Source: Actinomycetes bacterium (GTDB lineage Bacteria > Actinomycetota > Acidimicrobiia > Acidimicrobiales > Bog-793). Taken from it: a DNA stretch of 32,649 nt. Location of the stretch: the NCBI GenBank assembly GCA_021809805.1, contig JAJZKA010000023.1, positions 1 through 32,649 on the forward strand. The letters are read 5' to 3'. Of this stretch, positions 6,777 to 14,452 are shown piece after piece. The translations under genes and the position numbers were made by a program. The notes below the pieces were generated by a model. It made no database searches, was not told the DNA's origin, and saw only the letters and a list, made by a program, of their open reading frames with translations. Within the stretch, counting starts at the first letter, position 1, and the number at the start of each line of letters is the position of its first letter.

Positions 6777-8162
6777 GTGGCCTTCGAGTTACAGCAGGTG
6801 CTGGCGGAGCATCGCGGTGAGAATTTCAAGCTGTATGCCCGCCACATCAATCCCCAGCTGGTGCGCGTCCTGAGATCGATCGGCTTCGACCGTTTCTACG
6901 AGCGCGGCGAGGGCGCCTACCTCTATGACGCCGACGGCCGTCGCTACTTGGACTTCCTCTCGGGATTTGGAGTCTTTGCGCTCGGCCGGTCCCACCCGGT
7001 GCTCAAGCGTGCTCTGCACGAGGCGATCGACGCCGACCTGCCCAGCCTCATCCAAATGGATGCCGCCCTGCTGCCCGGGGTGCTGGCGAGCGAGCTCACG
7101 CGGCGGTGTCCGCCGCAGCTCAGCCGGGTCTTTTTCACCAACTCGGGCACCGAGGCCGTCGAGGCGGCGCTGAAGTTCGTGCGCGCGGCGACCGGGCGCC
7201 CGCGCGTGCTGTACGCGAGCCATGCCTTCCACGGCCTCACCTACGGCTCGCTCTCGCTGAACGGGGGCGCCGATTTCCGCAAGGGCTTCGGCCCATTGAT
7301 GCCCGGATTTGACGAGGTGGCTTTCGGCAACGCCGACGCGCTGGCAAAGGCGCTCGCCGCGCGCGACGTCGCCGCCTTTGTGGTCGAGCCGATCCAGGGC
7401 AAGGGTGTGAACGCCGCTCCGCGGGCGTACTGGGACAGCGTGCAGGACCTCTGCCGCAAGCATGGCACCTTGCTCGTGATCGACGAGGTGCAGACCGGAC
7501 TCGGCCGGACCGGGCGGCTGTGGGCGCACGAGCACTACGGGATCGTCCCCGACGTGATGACGGTCTCCAAGGCGTTGTCGGGAGGTTTTGTCCCCGTCGG
7601 GGCGATGGTCTGCTCCGAAGCGGTCTCCGATGCCGTCTACAGCTCGATGGATCGCGCGGTCGTGCACTCCTCGACGTTCAAGAACAACCAGCTGGCGATG
7701 GTCGCCGCCCTGGCGACCCTGCAGGTGATCGACGACGAGAATCTTGTCGACCGCGCCCGGCTCACGGGGCTCGCCTTCGAGAAGGGCCTTGCCCCGCTCG
7801 TCGAGCGCTACGAGCTGTTCCACGCCGTCCGGGGCAAGGGGCTGATGATCGGGCTCGTGTTCGGCGAGCCGGAGTCCTTGCGGCTGCGGACCCGCTTCAA
7901 GGCGCTCGAGCTCGCCCGCACCGGCCTGTTCGCCCAGACCATCGTCGGTCCGCTTTTCCAGCGCCACGGCATCCTCACCCAGGTGGCTGCTGACGGCGTC
8001 AACGTCGTCAAGTTGTTGCCCCCGCTCATCTGTGGACAAGAAGAAGTGGATCGGTTCGTTTCGGCGCTCGATGAGGTGCTGGCCGAGGCGCACCGCGGCT
8101 CTTCGCTCGTCTACGGCTTTGCCCGGACGCTCGCCAAGGCGTCGCTTCAGCGCGACCGCTGA
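6777..8162 (+). CDS. Class III PLP-dependent aminotransferase
   Basis: This 461-residue fold-type I enzyme should transfer an amino group from an omega-amino or alpha-amino donor to an aldehyde or keto acid in the cytosol. Visible landmarks are NSGTEAVEAALKFVRAATG (phosphate-binding loop), YASHAFHGLTYGSL, VVEPIQGKG, LLVIDEVQTGLGRTG (Asp contacting the pyridine nitrogen) and VSKALSGGFVPVGA with the PLP lysine K265. The family includes acetylornithine, ornithine, putrescine and 4-aminobutyrate aminotransferases, and also HpnO of hopanoid side-chain synthesis, which the ARHINPQL...GAYLYDADGRRYLDFLSGFG opening recalls. The neighbours do not decide the substrate. The start is GTG 6777, with GGAGGA about 6 bases upstream. 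Confidence 0.85.
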   Translation: MAFELQQVLAEHRGENFKLYARHINPQLVRVLRSIGFDRFYERGEGAYLYDADGRRYLDFLSGFGVFALGRSHPVLKRALHEAIDADLPSLIQMDAALLPGVLASELTRRCPPQLSRVFFTNSGTEAVEAALKFVRAATGRPRVLYASHAFHGLTYGSLSLNGGADFRKGFGPLMPGFDEVAFGNADALAKALAARDVAAFVVEPIQGKGVNAAPRAYWDSVQDLCRKHGTLLVIDEVQTGLGRTGRLWAHEHYGIVPDVMTVSKALSGGFVPVGAMVCSEAVSDAVYSSMDRAVVHSSTFKNNQLAMVAALATLQVIDDENLVDRARLTGLAFEKGLAPLVERYELFHAVRGKGLMIGLVFGEPESLRLRTRFKALELARTGLFAQTIVGPLFQRHGILTQVAADGVNVVKLLPPLICGQEEVDRFVSALDEVLAEAHRGSSLVYGFARTLAKASLQRDR

Positions 8163-8170
8163 GGTCGCCG

Positions 8171-9280
8171 GTGCTCGAACGAATTGGCGCTCGGGATCGG
8201 GCGCGCCGATCGATCACGCGCCTGCGGTCCCTGGTTGGCCCGCTCGCCGCGCTCGTTGTCGTTGGGCTCGCGCTCAGCGCCTGCGGTGGTGCCGGATCGG
8301 CGGCGACCAGCACGACGTCCACGACGAGCACGTCCACCACGACCACGACCACTACGACGACGACGACATTGCCCCGCCCGACGCGGGTTCACCACTCAGG
8401 TGCCTATCCCGGCGGTTTCAGCTACGGCGAGGTCTCGCGCCTCCCGGTGGTCCCCGTGCCCGACGGCCAGAGCACTGCGCCGGCAGCACCGACGGGCTCA
8501 CCGGCCCAGGCCGGCGCGATCTTCCTCGCCTATCACCAGGTCGGCTCCGGGCCCGATCTCGTGCTGATCGCCGGCCAGCGCGCCTCGATGTCGTGGTGGG
8601 ACCCGCAGCTGATCGAGAACCTTGCCCAGCACTACACGGTGACCTTCTTCGACCTGCCCGGCATCGGCTACTCCCAGCCTGATCCGCGGGCGACGAGCAT
8701 CGCGGCGCTCGCTGACCTGACCGCCGGGCTCATCGACGAGCTCGGGCTGAGCGCCCCGACGGTGCTCGGCTGGGGCATGGGCGGGGAGGTGGCGCTCGCC
8801 CTCGCCGAGCGCCATCCCGGCATCGCCGGCCGCCTGGCCCTCGTGGACACGTCGGCGGGCGGCCCGACCTCGGTGCCGCCCTCGCCCGCCGTGCAGCGCC
8901 TGCTCGCGGATCCCAACGCGACGATGACCCAGCTCGCCCGGCTGCTGTTCCCGACGCCGGCGGCCCAGACCACCTGGCTCGAGGCGCTGTCGCAGATGGC
9001 GCCCGACGACGTCACCGCCAATGCGATCCGCAACCAGGCGGCGATCCAGTCCGCCTACTTTGCGACCGATCGCGCCGTGGCCACCGGGCTCGCCACGATC
9101 ACCGTGCCGGCGCTCGTCATCGACTCGAGTCACGACGCCGTCATCCCTCCGGCGAACGCCGCGGTGCTGAGCGAAGGGCTCGCGCACGCTCGTCAAGTGG
9201 TCCTAAAAGGCGCCGGTTATGGCGGCATCTTCTCTCACGAGGACACGGTGATCGCCGCCCTCGAACGCTTCACCGGCTGA
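8171..9280 (+). CDS. Lipoprotein with degenerate alpha/beta-hydrolase domain
   Basis: The 369-residue protein begins with a basic region and a lipoprotein signal ending LALSAC (lipobox, Cys at about residue 38). A long Thr/Ser linker (about 45-65) follows, then an alpha/beta-hydrolase domain from about residue 115 (GPDLVLIAGQ, FFDLPGIGYS, TVLGWGMGGEVALALAERHP). It should be anchored on the outer face of the membrane. In active homologues the elbow is GWSMGG. Here the nucleophile position is Gly202 (GGC). The C-terminal GHG histidine is Tyr350 (GAGYGGIF, TAT), although the acid Asp322 remains. Ordinary serine-hydrolase activity therefore looks lost, suggesting a binding or structural role, or an alternative chemistry. 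It starts at GTG 8171, 8 bases after the aminotransferase stop, so the two are probably cotranscribed. Confidence 0.85.
   Translation: MLERIGARDRARRSITRLRSLVGPLAALVVVGLALSACGGAGSAATSTTSTTSTSTTTTTTTTTTTLPRPTRVHHSGAYPGGFSYGEVSRLPVVPVPDGQSTAPAAPTGSPAQAGAIFLAYHQVGSGPDLVLIAGQRASMSWWDPQLIENLAQHYTVTFFDLPGIGYSQPDPRATSIAALADLTAGLIDELGLSAPTVLGWGMGGEVALALAERHPGIAGRLALVDTSAGGPTSVPPSPAVQRLLADPNATMTQLARLLFPTPAAQTTWLEALSQMAPDDVTANAIRNQAAIQSAYFATDRAVATGLATITVPALVIDSSHDAVIPPANAAVLSEGLAHARQVVLKGAGYGGIFSHEDTVIAALERFTG
8308..8372 (+). repeat. ACC/ACG-rich tract encoding Thr/Ser linker
   Basis: Low-complexity run of ACG, ACC and AGC codons inside the lipoprotein gene, encoding about 20 almost uninterrupted Thr/Ser residues. 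Such linkers hold surface domains away from the membrane, may be glycosylated, and are prone to length change by replication slippage. Confidence 0.8.
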
Positions 9281-9297
9281 AGGGACGCCGGTCGGCG

Positions 9298-9717
9298 ATG
9301 TGGGGGGAAGACGACCTCGTCGTGAGCCGGACGTGCGCCATCCCGGCGAGCGAGCTGCAGTGGCGCTTTAGCGGCAGCGGCGGCCCGGGCGGCCAGCATG
9401 CCAATACCGCGAACACCCGCGTCGAGCTGCGCTTCGACATCGCCGCGTCGGCGAGCCTCGGGCCGCGCCAGCGTGCCCGGTTGCTCGAGCGATTCGGGCC
9501 GCTGTTGCGCGTGGTCGCCTCTGACGAGCGTTCCCAGCTCGCCAATCGGGCGCTTGCGAGGAGCCGCATGGCCGAGCGCATCGCAGACGCACTTACCGTG
9601 CGCCCGGCGCGGCACGCGACCCGGCCGACCAAGTCGAGCCAGGAGCGGCGCCTTGCTGACAAACAGCGGCGATCGCGTCTGAAGCGCGGGCGGAGCGCGG
9701 GGGACTCAGAGTGCTGA
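9298..9717 (+). CDS. arfB: Alternative ribosome-rescue factor ArfB (peptidyl-tRNA hydrolase)
   Basis: This 139-residue protein is related to class I release factors. It should enter stalled ribosomes without a stop codon and hydrolyse the peptidyl-tRNA. The catalytic GGQ is at residues 31-33 within SGSGGPGGQHANTANTRVEL. The C-terminal tail is strongly basic (RPTKSSQERRLADKQRRSRLKRGR), as in ArfB/YaeJ, where it enters the mRNA channel. The codon-recognition domain of true release factors is absent. The length matches the family (about 140). The start is ATG 9298. Its stop overlaps the GTG start of the MFS gene, so the two are translationally coupled. Confidence 0.93.
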   Translation: MWGEDDLVVSRTCAIPASELQWRFSGSGGPGGQHANTANTRVELRFDIAASASLGPRQRARLLERFGPLLRVVASDERSQLANRALARSRMAERIADALTVRPARHATRPTKSSQERRLADKQRRSRLKRGRSAGDSEC

Positions 9718-10985
9718 GCAGCGGGTCGCGGTGGCGCCTTGGCCGCTCTCGGGGGGTCATCGCGGCCGTGATCGGCTTCGTGCTCATGACCGCCAACCTC
9801 CGCATCGCCATCGCGGCCCTCTCGCCGGTGCTCCCCCAGATCCAGCGATCGCTCGGGCTCTCCTCGGCGATGGCCGGGCTGCTGACGACGATCCCGGTCG
9901 TCTGCTTCGGGGCCGTGGCCTTTGCCGTGCCGGCCATGCGCCGGCGCGCCAGTGACCACGTGCTCATCGCCGGCGCGCTCGTGGCGCTGATCGCCGGCAT
10001 CGCCCTTCGCCTGGCGCCGACCGTCCTCGCGCTCTTCGCGGGGACGGTGGTGCTGGGCGCGGCGATCGCGCTGAGCAACGTGGTCCTGCCGAGCGTCGTG
10101 CGCGCTGAGTTCGCGACGCGCATCCCGCTCATGATGGGCCTGTACTCGATGGCGCTTTCGGCCGGCGCGGCGGCTGGCGCGGGATTGACCGTGCCATTGG
10201 AGCGTGCGTTCGGAATCGGCTGGCGCCCCGTGCTCGGCATCTGGGCGCTCCCGGCGGCGCTTGCGCTCGCGGTGTGGCTCGGTGAGGTCGGACGCCACCG
10301 CCGCCGCAACCCGTTGCAGCCAACGGGCGCATCGCGTCACGACGCCGCCGAGGCGGTCGCCGGGCGGGCGTTGTGGCGGGATCCGATCGCCTGGTCCGTG
10401 ACCGGCTTCATGGGCCTGCAATCGTTCGGCTTTTATGCCACCTTGGCCTTTGTCCCGACGCTGTACCAAAGCCACGGCCTCAATGCGGCCAGGGCGGGTT
10501 GGCTCTTGTCCTACTCGAACTTCCCCGCGATCCTCGCCGCGCTCTGCGCGCCGCTCGTGGCGCGCCGCATGGGCCGCGCCGATGTTGCGGTCACCGTGGC
10601 GGTCGCCTGCTGCGCAGCGGCGTTCGTGGCGCTGGCGCTCGACCCCGTGCCGCTCGCCTATGTGTGGATGACCTTGCTCGGGATCGGCCAGGGAACGGCG
10701 ATCGCGCTCGCCTTGAGCTTCATCGTGCTCCGTTCGCCAGATCCCGCGCATGGCGCGCGCCTGTCGATGATGGCGCAGGGCTGTGGCTACCTCCTCGCCA
10801 GCCTCGGGCCGTTGCTGGTCGGCGTCGTGCACGACGTCGCGAAGAGCTGGTCGCCGGCGATGTACCTGCTCGGTGCGCTCTTGATCCCCCAGCTCGCGTT
10901 CGGCTTGCGGGCGGCGGGCGACCGGGTCGTCGGGGATGCAGGATCGGGCGGGGCACCCGGCATGCGCGCGAAGATGGCTCGTTGA
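9711..10985 (+). CDS. MFS transporter, CynX/NimT family
   Basis: This 424-residue, 12-helix major facilitator protein belongs to the CynX (cyanate) / NimT (2-nitroimidazole) group. These are inner-membrane transporters of small anions or drugs. Family-typical pieces are TANLRIAIAALSPVLPQIQRSLGLS in helix 1, GLLTTIPVVCFG in helix 2, and NVVLPSVVRAEF...LMMGLYSMALSAGAAAGAGLTVPLE in helices 4-5. A short hydrophilic loop around residues 190-220 separates the two six-helix halves. GTG 9711 overlaps the arfB stop. The substrate is unknown, and no cyanase or nitroreductase is nearby. Confidence 0.88.
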   Translation: MLSSGSRWRLGRSRGVIAAVIGFVLMTANLRIAIAALSPVLPQIQRSLGLSSAMAGLLTTIPVVCFGAVAFAVPAMRRRASDHVLIAGALVALIAGIALRLAPTVLALFAGTVVLGAAIALSNVVLPSVVRAEFATRIPLMMGLYSMALSAGAAAGAGLTVPLERAFGIGWRPVLGIWALPAALALAVWLGEVGRHRRRNPLQPTGASRHDAAEAVAGRALWRDPIAWSVTGFMGLQSFGFYATLAFVPTLYQSHGLNAARAGWLLSYSNFPAILAALCAPLVARRMGRADVAVTVAVACCAAAFVALALDPVPLAYVWMTLLGIGQGTAIALALSFIVLRSPDPAHGARLSMMAQGCGYLLASLGPLLVGVVHDVAKSWSPAMYLLGALLIPQLAFGLRAAGDRVVGDAGSGGAPGMRAKMAR

Positions 10986-11019
10986 TGGCCCGCGTGCGCG
11001 TACTTGAGGCGCCGACGTC

Positions 11020-11637
11020 ATGAAGGGCCGTCGCTGGCTGGTCCTCGGGGTGGCGGCGGGGATCGCCGTCGGGATCGGCAAGCTGCCCTACTTCGCGGGG
11101 GCGGCGGTCTCGCTGTCAGACACCGCGGAGCACCTCGTCGGCACCGGGGGCCTCGACCTCTTGCACCGCGCGGCCCGCCACGGCGCGCCGCAACGGGTCC
11201 TCGAGGCGCTGATGGCAATCATCGCCGTGGTGTTGCCTGGCGTGACGGCGGTCTTGTTGCTCGTGGCCGCCCGCAGCACGCTGCGGTTGCGCTCGATCAT
11301 CAGCCTCTTGCTCGCCGCGCTCGGCGTCGCATCGTTCTTCTACCTACCCCACGGCATCGCCGCGGGGACCGCCGCGCTGGCGTTCGTCGCTGCCGGCATC
11401 GCCGTCGTCGCGACCGGTCCGCTCGTGGCGGCGCCGCTCGCCGGCGTCGCCGGCCTGATCGCGGTCACGTTCCTGCCGCGCCTGCTCGCCCGCCACTCGA
11501 CCGTGCCTTCCCTGCCGATCGAACGGTTGCACGAGGCGCTGTTTCAGACCGCCGGCGCCCCGCTCTGGCTGCGCATCATCGTGCTGATCATCGCCGCGCT
11601 CCCCTTCGCGGTCGCGGCGCGACTCGTCATCCGCTGA
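11020..11637 (+). CDS. Multi-pass membrane protein, unknown
   Basis: This 205-residue protein has an N-terminal helix (about 6-22), an extracytoplasmic-looking loop with LSDTAEHLVGTGGLDLLHRAARHG, and about four further hydrophobic helices (65-85, 92-110, 115-150, 185-203). The start is ATG 11020, with GAGGCG about 10 bases upstream and 34 bases after the MFS stop, so cotranscription is plausible. Its last 11 bases overlap convergently with the minus-strand methyltransferase gene. I recognise no family. Confidence 0.6.
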   Translation: MKGRRWLVLGVAAGIAVGIGKLPYFAGAAVSLSDTAEHLVGTGGLDLLHRAARHGAPQRVLEALMAIIAVVLPGVTAVLLLVAARSTLRLRSIISLLLAALGVASFFYLPHGIAAGTAALAFVAAGIAVVATGPLVAAPLAGVAGLIAVTFLPRLLARHSTVPSLPIERLHEALFQTAGAPLWLRIIVLIIAALPFAVAARLVIR

Positions 11638-12448
11638 CCGGACGTCGCACGCGGGCGAGCAGCTCGCCGTGGGGGACGACGAAGTAGCCGTCCGCGCTCG
11701 CTGCCCACCTTCGCCAGGCGGCCGCGATCTCGGCGAGCTCATCGGCCGTGGCATGGCCGCCCTCGAGCGCCTGCTCGGCGAGCGCCGAGTGCTCGACGCG
11801 CTCGGCCCACAGCCCGCCCCACCACGCCCGCTGGTCGGGATCGGCGAAACACCACGTTGAGGCGGTGACCTCGACCTCACCGAGGCCGGCCTGGTTCGCC
11901 CAGGCGAGGAGGTGGCGTCCCGCAGCCGGCTCGGCACGATTGGCCCGGCAAACCGCGAGATAGAGCTCGAGCCAACGCTCGAGCTGGGGATCTTGCGGGT
12001 ACCAGTGCATCCCGGGGTAGTCGCTCTCGCGTACCGCCACCCACCCGCCATCCGCCGTCACGCGTGCCATCTCGCCGAGCGCCGCCACCGGATCGCTCAG
12101 GTGCTGGAGGACCTGGTGTGCATGCACGACGTCGAATTCCCCGGCACCAAAGCCCAGGGCGTAGACGTCACCGGTCTCGGTGTGGACGTTGGTGAGGCCG
12201 CGGCGCTCGAGCTCGCGCCGGGCCTCGGCGAGGACCGCCTCGGAGCGGTCGATCGCGACGGCCTCACCCGGCGCGATCAGCGCCGCGAGGTCGGCGGTCA
12301 AGGTGCCCGGCCCGCAGCCGACGTCGAGGAGGCGTTGGCCCGAGCGAAGGTGAGCGAGGAGGTAGGCGGCGGAGTTCTCCGCGCTGCGCCAGCGGTGTGA
12401 GCGCAGCACGGCCTCGTGATGACCGTGGGTGTAGCGGTCGGCGGGCAT
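11627..12448 (-). CDS. Class I SAM-dependent methyltransferase
   Basis: From ATG 12448 this is a 273-residue cytosolic methyltransferase. Motif I is LLDVGCGPGTLTADLA, the acidic end of strand 2 is AVAIDRSEAVL, and the motif II-III region reads FDVVHAHQVLQHLSDPVAALGEMARVTADGGWVAV. This layout is shared with UbiE/MenG-like and small-molecule methyltransferases. The opening RYTHGHHEAVLRSHRWRSAENSAAYLL is common in actinobacterial members of unknown substrate. The frame extends upstream to TTG 12493, but that stretch lacks conserved sequence and a ribosome binding site, so I prefer 12448. Confidence 0.8.
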   Translation of the reverse strand: MPADRYTHGHHEAVLRSHRWRSAENSAAYLLAHLRSGQRLLDVGCGPGTLTADLAALIAPGEAVAIDRSEAVLAEARRELERRGLTNVHTETGDVYALGFGAGEFDVVHAHQVLQHLSDPVAALGEMARVTADGGWVAVRESDYPGMHWYPQDPQLERWLELYLAVCRANRAEPAAGRHLLAWANQAGLGEVEVTASTWCFADPDQRAWWGGLWAERVEHSALAEQALEGGHATADELAEIAAAWRRWAASADGYFVVPHGELLARVRRPVSG

Positions 12449-12626
12449 GGTCCAGCCTGCCCGGTGGCGATCACCCCCCGCAACGGCACTCAAGGAGAAC
12501 GCGCCGGTCCGAGTGTGGCGAAACAGCGGTCGCCGAATCGGCGAGATCCTGGCGGACGCGGCTTCGTTGCCTTCGGCGGCCGGCCGTGCGCCGGCTCGCC
12601 AACGGGCGATGTGGGAGGCTTTGGCG

Positions 12627-13691
12627 ATGCTCGGCCAACGCGTCGTCGTGCAGAGCGCATCGAGTCGCTCGCCGCGCCATGGGACGTTGCAGCGCTACCG
12701 GGTGATGGCCTTCACCACGGCCATCTTGCTCATCGTCCTCGTCTTCGTCGGCCTGCCGCTGCAGTTCGCCTTCCACCACGCCGGCGTCGCCGACACGGTC
12801 GGGACCCTGCACGGGATCTTGTACCTGATCTATCTCGGGACCGCCTTCCAGCTGACCCGTCAGCTCGCCATCTCCAAGGCCAAGATGCTGCTCGTCTTAC
12901 TGGCGGGCACGGTGCCCTTTTGCGCCTTCGTCGCCGAGCGGGCGATGACCCGGCGCTATGTGGAGCTGGCGGGCACCCCTGCGATGGCCTCGGCGGCGCG
13001 GGCGGTCCCATGGAGGCAGCGCTGGTGCTCGCGTCGGGCGATGTTGTTGCACCTCGAGGTCATGGTGCTGGCGCCGGGATGTGCCCTCGCCGGCTGGTGG
13101 CAGGCGACGCGTGCGCTCGCCGGCAACACGCTGAGCTGGTTCTACTCAGTCGAGTGGCCGGTCTTCGCCGTCTTGGCGCTGGTCGGCTGGTGGTATCTGA
13201 TCCACGAGGACCCCGACGCCTACGCCGCCCGCAAGGCGGCACCGCACGAGCTCCGCCCGGCGGGAGCGGGCCCGGTCGCCCGGCTCACCGTCGAGGCCGC
13301 CACCGGTCGCTTCGCCACGGCCTTGGCGATCCTCGTGGGGCTCGAGTTCGCGCTCGGCGTCACGACGCTCGTCCTCGTGCCCTTCAGCCGCCCGAGCGGA
13401 TTTACCCCGCCGACGCATGTTGCCCTCTATCAGCTGCATGCCGCGCTCGGCATCCCGCTGGCCGTCGGGGCGGTCCTGTTGGTGGCGCGGGTGCGCGCTG
13501 CGGAGCGAATTGCCCGCCTGAGCGGCATTGTCGGTGCGCTGGGGGTGGCGCTGGCCGGCGCCGGCGGCCTGCTCACCGCCAGCCACCCCCTACGCCTGGC
13601 CGGCATGGGGATCATGCTGCTCGGCAGTGCGGTCGCCGGTTTCGGCTACCTGTTCCCCACGCTCGAGAAGGCGAGCGCCCGCGACGCGTGA
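12627..13691 (+). CDS. Membrane protein: DUF3817 domain fused to further membrane domains
   Basis: ATG 12627 is preceded 8 bases upstream by GGGAGG. The frame runs much further upstream, but that part is low-complexity and overlaps the opposite gene. The 354-residue protein has three parts. Residues about 28-115 match DUF3817 (YRVMAFTTAILLIVLVFVGLPLQ, TLHGILYLIYLGTAFQLTRQL, MLLVLLAGTVPFCAFVAER). Residues about 135-190 form a module with PGCALAGWWQATRALAGNTLSW and SVEWPVFAVLALVGWWYLIHEDPDAY, known to me as a separate small actinobacterial membrane protein. The rest is a four-helix C-terminal region with His residues (THVALYQLHAALG). DUF3817 proteins are usually about 100 residues and stand alone, so this is a fusion. 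The function is unknown. Confidence 0.75.
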   Translation: MLGQRVVVQSASSRSPRHGTLQRYRVMAFTTAILLIVLVFVGLPLQFAFHHAGVADTVGTLHGILYLIYLGTAFQLTRQLAISKAKMLLVLLAGTVPFCAFVAERAMTRRYVELAGTPAMASAARAVPWRQRWCSRRAMLLHLEVMVLAPGCALAGWWQATRALAGNTLSWFYSVEWPVFAVLALVGWWYLIHEDPDAYAARKAAPHELRPAGAGPVARLTVEAATGRFATALAILVGLEFALGVTTLVLVPFSRPSGFTPPTHVALYQLHAALGIPLAVGAVLLVARVRAAERIARLSGIVGALGVALAGAGGLLTASHPLRLAGMGIMLLGSAVAGFGYLFPTLEKASARDA

Positions 13692-13695
13692 GCGC

Positions 13696-14028
13696 TCAGC
13701 CCGAGGACTTGGACGAGGAGGCGACGCTCGCTTCGAACGACCAGACCTCCGAGGACACCGCCACCGGGCCGCCACCCGCTGCGGGACGCCCGGCGCCGGC
13801 GTGGCCATGCGCGAAGGCGGGCGAGCTCACCCAGGCGGCGAAGGCCTCCTCGTCTCGCCAGCGCGTCACGACGAGCCAGGTCCTTCTGCCGTCGGTCGGC
13901 CGGAGCAGCTCGAAGCCCTCGAAGCCCTCCTGGTCGTCGACGGCGCCGGCGCGGGCCGCAAAGCGCTGCGCCAGCTCGTCCCCGCCCGTCTCGGGAACCG
14001 TGATGGCATTGATCTTGATGACCGTCAT
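13696..14028 (-). CDS. mhuD: MhuD-like haem-degrading monooxygenase (ABM fold)
   Basis: From ATG 14028 the protein is 110 residues and opens MTVIKINAITVPE, almost as Mycobacterium MhuD. MhuD is a dimeric ferredoxin-like enzyme that opens haem to mycobilin and releases iron. Asn7 and Trp66, needed for ring ruffling and catalysis, fall at the same numbers. The proximal haem ligand His75 of MhuD corresponds to Gly75 here, flanked by His74 and His76 (SPAFAHGHAG), so the ligand may have shifted by one. PGFLGFQLLRP-type sequence is present as EGFEGFELLRPTDG. A GTG at 14058 is a less likely start. The gene is divergent from a second ABM-fold gene 94 bases away. Confidence 0.82.
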   Translation of the reverse strand: MTVIKINAITVPETGGDELAQRFAARAGAVDDQEGFEGFELLRPTDGRRTWLVVTRWRDEEAFAAWVSSPAFAHGHAGAGRPAAGGGPVAVSSEVWSFEASVASSSKSSG

Positions 14029-14122
14029 CACCAGATTCGACCACAGCGCCGCCCGCACGAGCGCGCAGCGCCAAGCGGTAGCGTCGGGCGACCGAGACGG
14101 TCAGGACGCGAAGGGGGAGCCG

Positions 14123-14452
14123 ATGATCTTCATCGCCGCGAAGTTCAAGGTCCGACCCGAGTTCGCCGACCACTGGCTCGAGATCGCCGGGCCGTTCACC
14201 GCCGCGACGCGCGCCGAGCCGGGATGCCGTTGGTACGACTGGTCGCGCAGCGTCGATGACCCTTCGGTCTACGTCTTGCTCGAGGCCTTCGCCGACCAGG
14301 ACGCCGGGGCCGCGCACGTGAACTCGGCGCACTTCGCCGAGGCTCGGCGGACGCTGCCGCCGCACCTCGTGGCGACGCCGGAGATCATCAACGTCACGAT
14401 CGACCAGGACGGGTGGTCCGAGCTCGGCGAGCTGGCGGTCCGGTCGAGCTGA
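14123..14452 (+). CDS. Antibiotic-biosynthesis-monooxygenase (YgiN-like) protein
   Basis: This 109-residue ABM-superfamily protein starts at ATG 14123, with AAGGGGGAG immediately upstream at good spacing. MIFIAAKFKVRPEFADHWLEIAGPFTAATRAEPGCRWYDWSRSVDDPSVYVLLEAFAD follows the usual pattern of quinol monooxygenase YgiN and related cofactor-free oxygenases. HVNSAHF matches the conserved H..S.HF. The substrate is unknown. A long alternative frame running into this gene from 12416 is chance sequence before ATG 14123. The gene overlaps the start of the following methyltransferase. Confidence 0.85.
   Translation: MIFIAAKFKVRPEFADHWLEIAGPFTAATRAEPGCRWYDWSRSVDDPSVYVLLEAFADQDAGAAHVNSAHFAEARRTLPPHLVATPEIINVTIDQDGWSELGELAVRSS

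Noticed and set aside
6789-8093. A 434-codon minus-strand frame opposite the aminotransferase.
   Set aside because: Its composition (Gly/His/Gln/Arg) and exact antisense position to a class III aminotransferase mark it as a shadow frame.
9270-11081. A 603-codon minus-strand open frame opposite arfB and the MFS gene.
   Set aside because: It is Arg/His/Gly/Asp-rich with no family signature, and lies antisense to two clearly recognised genes. Long antisense frames are expected in high-GC codon-biased DNA.
12416-14122. A long plus-strand frame running into the ABM gene that ends at 14452.
   Set aside because: Before ATG 14123 it is out of frame with the DUF3817 fusion and antisense to the MhuD-like gene, with low-complexity Arg/Ala/Gly/Pro sequence. 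Only the part from 14123, with its own ribosome binding site, is real.
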